Positions 26,770-34,373 are shown, counted from the first letter of the stretch. The stretch is 64,000 nucleotides of DNA from Acidobacteriota bacterium (GCA_028749115.1 JAQURD010000001.1:214218-278217); one strand, 5' to 3'. Numbers and translations: made by a program. Notes: generated by a model not told the origin, from the sequence alone.

Positions 26770-29091
26770 CTAGCTTTTCTTCAGAGAACCATTTGAATAC
26801 ACGACAGGTCTGGGCAGATACATAATTGTCAGAGTACTGACTATCTCTCCAGGCTTGAGCTTAACTTTCAGCGGCAGTTCAGTGTGCAGTTTTATTCCCC
26901 TGGGCAGGGTTTCTTCATCAATAAACAGTTCATATGAACCAGGCAGAATGTTCTCAAAAACGAATTGGCCCTTCTCATCGGTATAGCTGGTCAGCTCTTC
27001 ACTTCTTAATTGCTCTATAGCTTCGGCTAATTCTTCTTCCTTGACTGCCCTCAAAATGACAAGGACATCTTTCAGTTGTAGATCCTGTTCATCCAGCAAA
27101 TTATTTTGATTGACATCTTCAAAAATCATCCCGCTGATGGTGGCTCCTTCTAGCAGAAGGTAATTTATCCTCGAGGTTTTTCTCTTTTCTACTACCGCCA
27201 TCTGCCGTTCAGGACTTAACAGGTAATATTGAGCCGGAATATTTCGGACATCAAGGCTGATGGTGTGGAGGCCCTCTGGCACCCGATCAAAAAGAAAATG
27301 ACCTTCCTGATTTGAACTAACACTGCTCCCATCTTCGAGGCGGAAATCAATGCCAGAAAAACTTCTGTCCCCTTCGTCATAAACCCCGTTCAGATTTTCA
27401 TCACAGAAAATTAGACCATCTATTTTTCCAGTTCCGGTCAGCACAGGGCCTGGCGTCCGGCCATGATAAACAGGCATTTCTCCCCAATTGAAACGGCGGT
27501 CTAACTTTAAGGTCAACCAGTAATTAGCAGGCTGGTTTGATTGGAGAGGCCAGCTAGTTCGTAAATCAAGTCTGGCCCTAATTCCCCAGGGTAATATCCT
27601 GCCCAGCCCTAGATAGAGTTCAATACCTTTCCTGGACTGGGTGGTAAAATACCATGATTTTGAGTCCTGGTAGGAAACTTCGGCATAAATATCAGTTCCC
27701 ATAAAAAAAGGCGAATAGTGAGCCAGCCGCAGGCGGTCTAGAGTGGAAGTTCTGTTTTTAAGATAGTCATAATAGCGGCTATCTTCAACCTCAATTAAAA
27801 AATAAGAACTTCTCTGATAATTATATCTTAAGCCAAAATAATACGATGGATAGGTAAAATCACGCTGATTTTCTACCCGGTCGTTGTAATGGTGAAAATT
27901 AACTCTCAAATAGGGATAAAACTCGCCAAATTTCTTAGCTAGCTGTAAATAGAAACCAGGGCTCAAGAAGCTACGGTAATTTTCATCCTGCCGGCGTGAT
28001 TCAGCCGCACTAAAATCAAGTCTGAAAGTCAATTCAGGCCAGGGAGGACTAATTAATGAAAAACCGGAATAAACCCGGTAGAAATCAGTGGTGTTAAGTT
28101 CCGGTAAACGGTTGACATTATTATGGTAATAATCAAAAGAGCCAAAAAGGAAAACAGGCCGCCAGGGCTGGTAACGCCAGGAAGTGAACAGGCCTTCCTG
28201 GTCGCGGTCATAAACAAACTCGCTGTTCAAATCCCTGTACTCAGCATCGACCCGGCGATAATTGATTTCCAGAGACCAGCGATTACGGTTGATAAGCTGG
28301 CCAAATCTAATTGAAGTCCCGGTAATTTTTGCCGGGTCAGTTCCCCCCTCAGTAAAACTGGCTCTGGTATCCATGACCAGCTTACTGCCCTCATTAAACC
28401 GGAGTTCTGATTCTAACATAAGAATATCATTGTTCCGGGTCAGCAATTCTCCGCTCCAGCTTTTTTCATTTTCGCTATGCAGAAAGCCAAAACCAAGATA
28501 ATATTTATCCTCTGTCTCAAAATGGCCAAGGAAGCCGGTAGCCGTCTGGTCAGTTAATGAATAAAAATTTCCCAGCAGCCCGGTAAGCCTGGCCACTTTT
28601 CCACTGATAAAATCCAGGCCAAACTTTTTATGCTGAAAGCCAGCAGTTATCCCCCGGAGGTAATTATAAGCGGGGTAATAATTGGTGAAACGATAGCCCA
28701 GGTTGGTAAACTGAAAGTTATGATCCCCCAGAGTTAAATTAAAAGTCAGTTTTCCGGCCTGGAAACCTTTCCAGTTTAGGTACCAGTGAGCTGCTTCAAA
28801 TTGGCCAGAAGAAAGCCGCCCGTCAAACCAGGCGGTAAAATTTCCATAATTCAGAGTCTTCTGGTAGAGATCCAGGTGCAGTATATTTTCATATTCATTA
28901 AAATAATAAGGCCCGGTTACAGAGTATAGCCGGCTACGGTTCCAGTAAGAAAAGTTCAGATAACCCTGCTGAGCATAAATAACAGATGAGCCAAAAAGCA
29001 ACACCAAGAAAAAAGATAGAAAACACCACTCTTGGACAGAGATTCTTCTGATGCTGTGATTTTCTTTCTGGTTCGACCTGCTATTTTTCAT
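26770..29091 (-). CDS. Predicted outer-membrane beta-barrel with two C-terminal SdrD-B-like domains
   Basis: A 773-residue protein, last gene of the chaperone/pilin-like operon. A signal segment (residues 22-41) ends at VIYAQQ. Residues 42-540 are rich in alternating aromatic and polar residues (LNFSYWNRSRLY, YYLGFGFLHSE, YRVYSGFSL), as in an outer-membrane barrel. Residues about 550-650 and 650-760 are two SdrD-B or CNA-B-like sandwich domains: IDGLIFCDENLNGVYDEGD with FLFDRVPEGLHTI, and ISGMIFEDVNQNNLLDEQD with FVFENILPGSYEL. It has no recognisable usher domain, although the size is usher-like. It could be a translocation pore, an anchor or a tip adhesin. It begins 14 bases after the preceding subunit gene. 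Confidence 0.75.
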   Translation of the reverse strand: MKNSRSNQKENHSIRRISVQEWCFLSFFLVLLFGSSVIYAQQGYLNFSYWNRSRLYSVTGPYYFNEYENILHLDLYQKTLNYGNFTAWFDGRLSSGQFEAAHWYLNWKGFQAGKLTFNLTLGDHNFQFTNLGYRFTNYYPAYNYLRGITAGFQHKKFGLDFISGKVARLTGLLGNFYSLTDQTATGFLGHFETEDKYYLGFGFLHSENEKSWSGELLTRNNDILMLESELRFNEGSKLVMDTRASFTEGGTDPAKITGTSIRFGQLINRNRWSLEINYRRVDAEYRDLNSEFVYDRDQEGLFTSWRYQPWRPVFLFGSFDYYHNNVNRLPELNTTDFYRVYSGFSLISPPWPELTFRLDFSAAESRRQDENYRSFLSPGFYLQLAKKFGEFYPYLRVNFHHYNDRVENQRDFTYPSYYFGLRYNYQRSSYFLIEVEDSRYYDYLKNRTSTLDRLRLAHYSPFFMGTDIYAEVSYQDSKSWYFTTQSRKGIELYLGLGRILPWGIRARLDLRTSWPLQSNQPANYWLTLKLDRRFNWGEMPVYHGRTPGPVLTGTGKIDGLIFCDENLNGVYDEGDRSFSGIDFRLEDGSSVSSNQEGHFLFDRVPEGLHTISLDVRNIPAQYYLLSPERQMAVVEKRKTSRINYLLLEGATISGMIFEDVNQNNLLDEQDLQLKDVLVILRAVKEEELAEAIEQLRSEELTSYTDEKGQFVFENILPGSYELFIDEETLPRGIKLHTELPLKVKLKPGEIVSTLTIMYLPRPVVYSNGSLKKS

Positions 29092-29105
29092 CTCCGTTCT
29101 ACCGT

Positions 29106-29609
29106 CTAAATCCAGGAGACGGTAAAGCTAATCACCTGATTATATTCGCCTGCTGCCTGCTCCCATGAATTTCGAAAATAGAAAAACAATTCCCCTTCTA
29201 TATTCCCCCTGGCCTGACTTATCAGCATAATATTCTGACCTGGAGATAGAACTCCGTCACCAAAGGGTGGGTTGGGTGTGGCTGTCCAGGAAATGCAATT
29301 AATAGGAATCACTTTGCCGCCGTTGCTTACCAGATTACCCTCAGCTCTGACCTGAAGATTCCAGCTTCTCTGCGGTTCAGCCGTGACCATCACCCTGATA
29401 GAAGTGTTAGCTTGAATTACTGGCTGAAGGTCGGGGTCAGCCGAGTTAAAAACAATCGTCGCTGGAGATACACTGAGCGTCAGCCCCCAGGGAGAACCCT
29501 GAATATTTTCTTGAGAATAAAGACTGGTTATAACTAGAACTGAAACAAGGAGGGAAAGAAAAAAAAGTTGTCCTGTCTTCTCCCACTGACACTTAATCAT
29601 TAGCTTCAT
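29106..29609 (-). CDS. Secreted pilin-like subunit D
   Basis: A 167-residue secreted protein with a signal peptide (to about TSLYSQ). The mature part is a predicted all-beta domain with the pattern shared by its two neighbours: LVSNGGKVIPINCISWTA, a GxLSPG turn, GNIEGELFFYFRNSW, and a final GEYNQVISFTV strand. The final alternating strand resembles chaperone-donated strands in pilin-type subunits, but no named family is certain. It starts six bases after subunit C ends; AAGGAAA is the ribosome binding site. Confidence 0.72.
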   Translation of the reverse strand: MKLMIKCQWEKTGQLFFLSLLVSVLVITSLYSQENIQGSPWGLTLSVSPATIVFNSADPDLQPVIQANTSIRVMVTAEPQRSWNLQVRAEGNLVSNGGKVIPINCISWTATPNPPFGDGVLSPGQNIMLISQARGNIEGELFFYFRNSWEQAAGEYNQVISFTVSWI

Positions 29610-29615
29610 TTTCCT

Positions 29616-30161
29616 TTATATACCCTCCACCAGGATAGTTACATTAGCCCGGTAGCTTCCCGGCGCAAAATTGGGACTTTCAGCAAAGGAAAAGTTAAGA
29701 TTGCCGGTAAAAATACCTGCTCCCTTTGTTTTGGCTAAAAGACAGGGCGAAGCCAGATTCAGACTCCCCGGGTAAAAGCCCTGGCCTTCTGCCGCCCAGT
29801 TTATCTTGTTAATGGGGATAGTAATACCACTGGAACTATCCACCAGATCTGATTTGGCCACAAGCCAGACAGTTGTGCCAGAATCACAATTGGTCTTGAT
29901 AGTAAGAGTAAAGCTATCTTCTCTTGCCTGAAGTATCTGAGGTGAAACTGATCGGAAACCAGGCATAAAAGAAACCATTGAGCTGCTGACTTCAATCTTA
30001 AAACGCTTTTCCACCACCACTCTCAGATTAACCGGGTTGGTATTCTGACCGGAGAGATAGGCCGGACCCAGACCCAGAAAGACAGACAGAAATATCAGCC
30101 AGTTGTTTAATTTCCATCTTTTACTGCCTTCTTTCTTGACAAGAGAGGTTACTTTATTCAT
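29616..30161 (-). CDS. Secreted pilin-like subunit C
   Basis: A 181-residue secreted protein with a signal peptide ending near YLSGQ. The mature all-beta domain carries GITIPINKINWAAEG, a GSLNLASPC stretch, GIFTGNLNFSFAES, and a closing GSYRANVTILV strand, matching subunits B and D. It has two Cys (TNCDSG and ASPCLL) that could form a disulfide, as in many chaperone-usher pilins. It starts 15 bases after the chaperone-like gene and ends six bases before subunit D, so it is co-translated with them. Confidence 0.72.
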   Translation of the reverse strand: MNKVTSLVKKEGSKRWKLNNWLIFLSVFLGLGPAYLSGQNTNPVNLRVVVEKRFKIEVSSSMVSFMPGFRSVSPQILQAREDSFTLTIKTNCDSGTTVWLVAKSDLVDSSSGITIPINKINWAAEGQGFYPGSLNLASPCLLAKTKGAGIFTGNLNFSFAESPNFAPGSYRANVTILVEGI

Positions 30162-30176
30162 TTTTTTTCCGTCAGA

Positions 30177-30986
30177 TTATCTCACTGTAATTTCTTTTAT
30201 CAGCCCGAGGAGTTCATCCCGGCCAATATCCAGTCTGGCTTCAGCCTCATAACGGCCAGGCGGCAAATTTTCTTTTAGCCGCAAGGACAGCCAGCGCTGG
30301 CTGTCTGGCAGAACAGGCTCATCGGGAATATCAACTCTGGCCAGTTCCTTTCCTTCTTCTGTTCTGATTTGAATCTGACCTTTTAGCCTGAAATGTGTTC
30401 TCCCCGAATTTATCAGCTTGAGTTTGATCAATTGCCCGCTGCCTGAAGACTCAAAAACCAGATCTTCCAGAGTGCCCTCTGGCTGGACCTTACCTACTGA
30501 GATATAGATAGCCACCACAATTTTTCCTGAAAGGGCTACCTGGTTTATTCCACTCACTGGAGATTCAGGAATTTGTTCAAAAGAAATAGCGGCGTGATAA
30601 CCACCGGGTTCTGTCCCTGACGGGACAGTCACTGTAAAGCGAACAGTTTTTAAGTCTTCTGGTTGAAGCCTGAAATCAAAAGGATTGACTTTGATCCAGT
30701 CCCGGCAGGAAAAGGAGACAGGCTGATTGCCGACAAAATTTCTTGTCCCATCTTCGGCCAGATACCAATTCTCAGCATAAACCTTAAGCCGTATTGGTTT
30801 GGGAGAATTATTTCTAACTTGAATAATCTCAGTTGTCTGACCACCTGGTTTAACTTTGAGGTCAAACCTTATAGTCGTAACACCAAAAGAAATCTGAGAG
30901 TTAAGACCTGTCGGCAATAAAACCAGCACTACCAAAATAGCTATAGTCTCAGGGAAAAATCTACTTTTAGAGCCAGGTTTAACCAT
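30177..30986 (-). CDS. PapD-like periplasmic pilus chaperone
   Basis: A 269-residue protein with a signal peptide (to about TGLNSQ), then an N-terminal Ig-like domain of fimbrial-chaperone type. After the signal it reads ISFGVTTIRFDLKVKPGG with VRNNSPKPIRLKVYAENW, then a DFRLQPEDLKTVRFTV strand, comparable to the G1 donor-strand region, and a second Ig-like domain (VFESSGSGQLIKLKLINSG). Chaperones of this class fold and cap pilus subunits in the periplasm. I chose ATG 30986, which has AAGGGG seven bases upstream and gives a normal signal peptide; a TTG start at 31028 would add 14 residues. The subunit genes on both sides support the role. Confidence 0.75.
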   Translation of the reverse strand: MVKPGSKSRFFPETIAILVVLVLLPTGLNSQISFGVTTIRFDLKVKPGGQTTEIIQVRNNSPKPIRLKVYAENWYLAEDGTRNFVGNQPVSFSCRDWIKVNPFDFRLQPEDLKTVRFTVTVPSGTEPGGYHAAISFEQIPESPVSGINQVALSGKIVVAIYISVGKVQPEGTLEDLVFESSGSGQLIKLKLINSGRTHFRLKGQIQIRTEEGKELARVDIPDEPVLPDSQRWLSLRLKENLPPGRYEAEARLDIGRDELLGLIKEITVR

Positions 30987-31066
30987 CGTCTTCCCCTTTA
31001 TCCATTTGCCCATCAATTTTTTGCCCAATATCCAGAAAGAGGCCTACCAATTAATTATGAAATTGC

Positions 31067-31091
31067 GGGGAGAGATAAATTCTCTCTCCCC
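31067..31091 (-). promoter_or_regulatory. Stable intercistronic hairpin after subunit B
   Basis: A perfect nine-pair GC-rich stem: GGGGAGAGA (31067-31075) and TCTCTCCCC (31083-31091) with a seven-base loop. It lies between the stop of subunit B (31116) and the chaperone start (30986). On the transcribed strand no U-run follows, so it fits an mRNA-stabilising or processing element better than a terminator. Confidence 0.6.
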
Positions 31092-31115
31092 CAGCTTTTA
31101 CCTAATAGATAGGGT

Positions 31116-31637
31116 TCAAACTTCAGAAAGAGTATAAGTAGCAGTCAGAGAATAGTTACCCGGTTTTTGGGTAGCATAGTTACGGAGAAACTTAAAGTTG
31201 AGCGTTCCTACATGATAATGCAAAATGGCACTTGACCAGGAACCGACGGTCACGGCCGTGCTTTTTGACAGGCTACCCGACACATAGCCACTACCAGAAG
31301 CTACTTCCCAGCTTACAGTGCTAGCCGGAACAGTATCACCAAAATCATCAGAAACAGTTACCGTTAGCTTTAAAGGCTCCAAAAGTGTGATGGCGGCAGC
31401 AGTCACTGTCACCGGATTTTCGTTAGCACTAATCGACAAAGTACCTGGATTAGACATATCAGCCGGGGGAACATCAGTAAAAGTTATGGCGGTCTTGTCA
31501 ATGGTGAGACTATAAAGACCAGCTAGATTCACTGAAAAAGTTACATCCTGAGTGGCCTGGGCTAACGCTAGATTAGCACTACCCAATAATAAAATCGCTC
31601 CGATAATACTTAAAAAAACAATTGCCTTTTTATTCAC
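31116..31637 (-). CDS. Secreted pilin-like subunit B, candidate major subunit
   Basis: A 173-residue secreted protein. The signal peptide ends at ANLALAQ. The mature part is Thr-, Ser- and Val-rich and all-beta: TVPASTVSWEVASGSG, a SGSLS turn, GTLNFKFLRNY, and a final PGNYSLTATYTL strand, the same layout as subunits C and D. It lacks Cys. The start is GTG with AAGGAGG eight bases upstream. It has its own strong promoter and a following stable hairpin, which suggests high expression as the main structural subunit. Polymer formation is inference. Confidence 0.72.
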   Translation of the reverse strand: MNKKAIVFLSIIGAILLLGSANLALAQATQDVTFSVNLAGLYSLTIDKTAITFTDVPPADMSNPGTLSISANENPVTVTAAAITLLEPLKLTVTVSDDFGDTVPASTVSWEVASGSGYVSGSLSKSTAVTVGSWSSAILHYHVGTLNFKFLRNYATQKPGNYSLTATYTLSEV

Positions 31638-31670
31638 CTGGCAATCCTCCTTGGATGGAATTTTTAATTA

Positions 31671-31699
31671 ATTTTACCTTAGGAGGAAACCAGTGTCAA
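31671..31699 (-). promoter_or_regulatory. Sigma-70 promoter of subunit B
   Basis: On the minus strand a perfect TTGACA (31694-31699), a 17-base spacer and TAAAAT (31671-31676). Predicted start near 31664, giving a 27-base leader that contains the AAGGAGG site of the GTG start at 31637. Confidence 0.7.
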
Positions 31700-31850
31700 G
31701 AGGACATAAGAAATTTTCTTTAGCCTAAGTATCAGGCCGCAAATATTATTTATTCTGATTTTTATCTTTTTGAGCCCTAAATCCTCCTCTCTTCACTCGT
31801 CCTAATCTTAAAATAATATACTTTTTAACCTCCTTAACACTCTGAAAATC

Positions 31851-32363
31851 TCAAATAGCACTGATTGAGAAGACCGCTCTGTATTTAGTCTCGCCCGATT
31901 GGCCACTATCCCAAAAAATTAACGTTCCATTTTTTAAACCCTGTCCTTTCCAGATAGCAAAAGTCACCTCTTCCTGAAGAGAAACCGCACCGGCTCCGCT
32001 CAGATCTGCTCCCCCTACCCAGTAAAGAACAGTCTCATTTTGTCTGGCATGGCTTTCCGGGTAGATGCTTCCTTTTAAAGACACGGTCTTTTCATTACCG
32101 GCTGATAACAAAGCCTTGATATAAACAGGCTGGCCAACGATAATACAGGTTGAGACTGCCGCCTCACTATTTCCATAATCAGATAAGTTTTCCGCTCCTG
32201 AATTAATTTCTAGAACCAGCCATTCTTTGATTTCAACCGAGAATCTGGCGATAGTGGAAGAACCTGCTTGAAGATAGGCTGGAAGGCCTGCAATCAGCAA
32301 GACAACCGCCACTGCCATTATTATCGTTTTTCCAGCCTGCCTTTTTATCTTTTTGTACTCCAT
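31851..32363 (-). CDS. Secreted pilin-like subunit A, first gene of the operon
   Basis: A 170-residue protein with a long charged N-region, a hydrophobic core (residues 14-27) and a likely cut near YLQAG. The mature part is a predicted beta-sandwich (FSVEIKEWLVLEINSG, LYWVGGADLSG, NGTLIFWDSG, closing YRAVFSISAI strand). It is more diverged from subunits B, C and D but keeps the Trp followed by a GTLxF strand. AGGAG precedes the ATG. It is directly behind the sigma-54 promoter and about 210 bases before subunit B. It could be an initiator, tip or regulatory subunit. Confidence 0.65.
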   Translation of the reverse strand: MEYKKIKRQAGKTIIMAVAVVLLIAGLPAYLQAGSSTIARFSVEIKEWLVLEINSGAENLSDYGNSEAAVSTCIIVGQPVYIKALLSAGNEKTVSLKGSIYPESHARQNETVLYWVGGADLSGAGAVSLQEEVTFAIWKGQGLKNGTLIFWDSGQSGETKYRAVFSISAI

Positions 32364-32390
32364 TATCTCCTCTTTTCCGTTTTATTAATA

Positions 32391-32406
32391 AGCAACTTAC
32401 GTGCCA
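32391..32406 (-). promoter_or_regulatory. Sigma-54 (RpoN) promoter of the pilin-like operon
   Basis: The minus strand reads TGGCACG, TAAG, TTGCT, an exact match to the -24/-12 consensus TGGCACG-N4-TTGCW. Predicted transcription start near 32380, 17 bases before the ATG of subunit A at 32363, with an AGGAG site between. The gene for a sigma-54 activator lies directly upstream. The gap 32407-32734 contains dyads but no gene. Confidence 0.88.
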
Positions 32407-32615
32407 GCAATCTCATATATAACTAATTGATAATAAATAAGTTGCCCGACTGGCTGGGCTCACCAGGTGTCCGTAAATGTGACATTAATAGGGACTGGTA
32501 TTCTGCTAACTTATTAAAAATAGAGGCATTGTAAAATTATCAGGTAAATGACCGGTTTCGTTACACATCTGTCCGGGCAGGCCGAGTAGTTGAAGTAAAA
32601 TTATGAGGCTGTTTT

Positions 32616-32631
32616 ATCAGGCAAGCCTGAT
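32616..32631. promoter_or_regulatory. Perfect palindrome, candidate upstream activator site
   Basis: ATCAGGC, AA, GCCTGAT: seven-base arms with no mismatch, about 210 bases upstream of the sigma-54 promoter. No U-run follows on either strand, which argues against a terminator. Weaker dyads in the same gap are CACC-A-GGTG (32461-32469) and TGTC-N9-GACA (32468-32484). NtrC-type activators bind such dyads 80-250 bases upstream of their promoter. Confidence 0.5.
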
Positions 32632-32734
32632 CGCTGAAAAAATCCAAAGATCCATATCATTTTTGGCCTGGAAAATAACAGACAGGAATTATCAAAACCA
32701 ATTTATAGATTATTAAATGGATTAGCCAGGCTCG

Positions 32735-34102
32735 TTAAACGGAGATGCCATACTTACTGAGCTTCCGGTAAAGAGCTTGCCTGGTAATGCCGAGCAAGCT
32801 GGCTGCCTTTTGTTTGTTAAAATTAGCCGCTTTAAGTACTTCCAGCAAATGCTTTTTTTCTATCTCAGCCAGTGTTAGATGACCATAGGGATAAGGCTCG
32901 TCTTCCCCTTCTGACTGTTCAATCTTATTAACTTTATTGAGCAACTCCTCTGGCAAATGCTGGACATCTATAAAATTCTCGGTTGTCAATGTCACCGCCC
33001 GTTCTATAACCTTTTCCAGTTCGCGGATGTTCCCAGGCCAATCATATTCAAATAAAATCTTCTTTACCCGGTTAGAAATACCCCTGACCGCCTTGCCATA
33101 ACGCCCATTATAACGGTCTATAAAATAATAACAAAGAAGAGAAATATCTTCCTTTCTTTTTCTTAAGGCTGGTATATTTATCTCAGCCACATTTATCCGG
33201 TGAAACAGGTCTTCTCTGAAACGCCCCGCCCTCACCTCTTCCCTCAGGTTCCGGTTAGTGCTACAGATCACCCGGGTGTTAACCTTGACTGACCGGTTGC
33301 TGCCCAGAGGCCTGAAAGTCCCTTCTGATAAAAATCTCAGCAGTTTGGCCTGGCTGGTCATCGGCATCTCACTTATTTCATCAAAAAAAATCGTGCCGCC
33401 ATCAGCTTCTTTCAACAGTCCGGCTTTCTGGCGATCAGCGCCAGTAAAAGCACCACGTTCATAGCCAAATACTTCTGACTCAAACAGACTTTCAGGCAGC
33501 GAAGTGCAATCGACCACTACCCACGGCCTTTGACTTCGGACGCTGAGATGATGAATGGCCCTGGCGGCTAATTCTTTTCCTGTTCCTGTCTCGCCGGTGA
33601 TTAAGACTGTAATCTGATGTTTAGCCAATCTTTCTATCATAGAAAATATTTCTAACATAGCCGGATGGCGGCCAACCATTCCTTCAAACAGGTATTTACC
33701 AGTCAGCTCTCGTTCAAGATGGTAGGTTTCCTGGCGGATAGAAATTTTCTCTCCAAGTTTCCTCAAGCTTTCGACCAGAGCTTCAACTTTCAACGGCTGC
33801 TCCAGATAATCAAGCGCACCAGCTCTGATCACCTCCGCTATTCTGGTTTCTCTTTCTGGCAGCCCCAGGATTATGACCTCCAGAAGCTGATCATACTCCT
33901 TGATTTTTCGCAATCTCTCAAAGGCTTCATTCAGCCGCTGACCTCTTTCCAGAATAACCACCCGGGGCCTGATATCTTTAATTCTGGAGATACAATCTTC
34001 TTCCGGACTGACCCAGAATATCTCGTATTCATCCGCAGCCAAAAACTGCCGGATATTCTTTACTGTTTCTGCCTCTAAGGAAATTACCAGGATCTTAATC
34101 AT
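32735..34102 (-). CDS. Sigma-54-dependent transcriptional activator with degenerate receiver domain
   Basis: A 455-residue NtrC-type protein. Residues 1-115 have receiver-domain fold pattern, but the acidic pair after the first strand is missing (ILVISLEAE) and the phospho-acceptor Asp is replaced by Glu (VVILERGQ). Residues 133-365 are the AAA+ domain: Walker A GETGTGKE, the sigma-54 contact loop GAFTGA, Walker B IFFDEISEM. The C-terminus is a Fis-type helix-turn-helix (KQKAASLLGITRQALYRKL). No kinase gene is adjacent. It is transcribed toward the sigma-54 promoter of the pilin-like operon, its most likely target. AAAGG precedes the ATG. Confidence 0.9.
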   Translation of the reverse strand: MIKILVISLEAETVKNIRQFLAADEYEIFWVSPEEDCISRIKDIRPRVVILERGQRLNEAFERLRKIKEYDQLLEVIILGLPERETRIAEVIRAGALDYLEQPLKVEALVESLRKLGEKISIRQETYHLERELTGKYLFEGMVGRHPAMLEIFSMIERLAKHQITVLITGETGTGKELAARAIHHLSVRSQRPWVVVDCTSLPESLFESEVFGYERGAFTGADRQKAGLLKEADGGTIFFDEISEMPMTSQAKLLRFLSEGTFRPLGSNRSVKVNTRVICSTNRNLREEVRAGRFREDLFHRINVAEINIPALRKRKEDISLLCYYFIDRYNGRYGKAVRGISNRVKKILFEYDWPGNIRELEKVIERAVTLTTENFIDVQHLPEELLNKVNKIEQSEGEDEPYPYGHLTLAEIEKKHLLEVLKAANFNKQKAASLLGITRQALYRKLSKYGISV

Positions 34103-34338
34103 TAACCTTTTGTTTCAGGCCACTAGATATTTTATATTATACTCCGAAATCTTCAGCTATAAAATCTTCTTGTCTTCTTAGGTGGGACAAACCTTAAAAA
34201 AAATATTTCCCATCAGCCAGGATGCCAGGTCTTTTAGGAACATCATCCCCACCCCTGCCTATTCCTTCTGTCAGTTATTTCAGTTCGAGACTATCAACCA
34301 CCCTCTCCTTCTTTTATCTTTTAATAATACGATACGAG

Positions 34339-34367
34339 TTGTCAACCCTGGGCAGCTCTGCTATAAA
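34339..34367 (+). promoter_or_regulatory. Sigma-70 promoter of trmH, leaderless arrangement
   Basis: TTGTCA (34339-34344), a 17-base spacer and TATAAA (34362-34367). The predicted start base, seven positions after the -10, is 34374, the G of the chosen GTG start codon. Confidence 0.6.
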
Positions 34368-34373
34368 TGCTGT

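Noticed and set aside
26770-29091. Calling the barrel protein a standard fimbrial usher
   Set aside because: No usher N-terminal or plug motif is recognisable, and the two C-terminal domains look like SdrD-B domains rather than usher C-terminal domains.
32616-32631. Palindrome considered as terminator of the sigma-54 activator gene
   Set aside because: About 100 bases after the stop and without a U-run on the transcribed strand; an activator site fits better.
34182-34373. 64-codon N-terminal extension of TrmH
   Set aside because: It overlaps a well-formed sigma-70 promoter and lacks similarity to the methyltransferase fold; the GTG at 34374 fits better.
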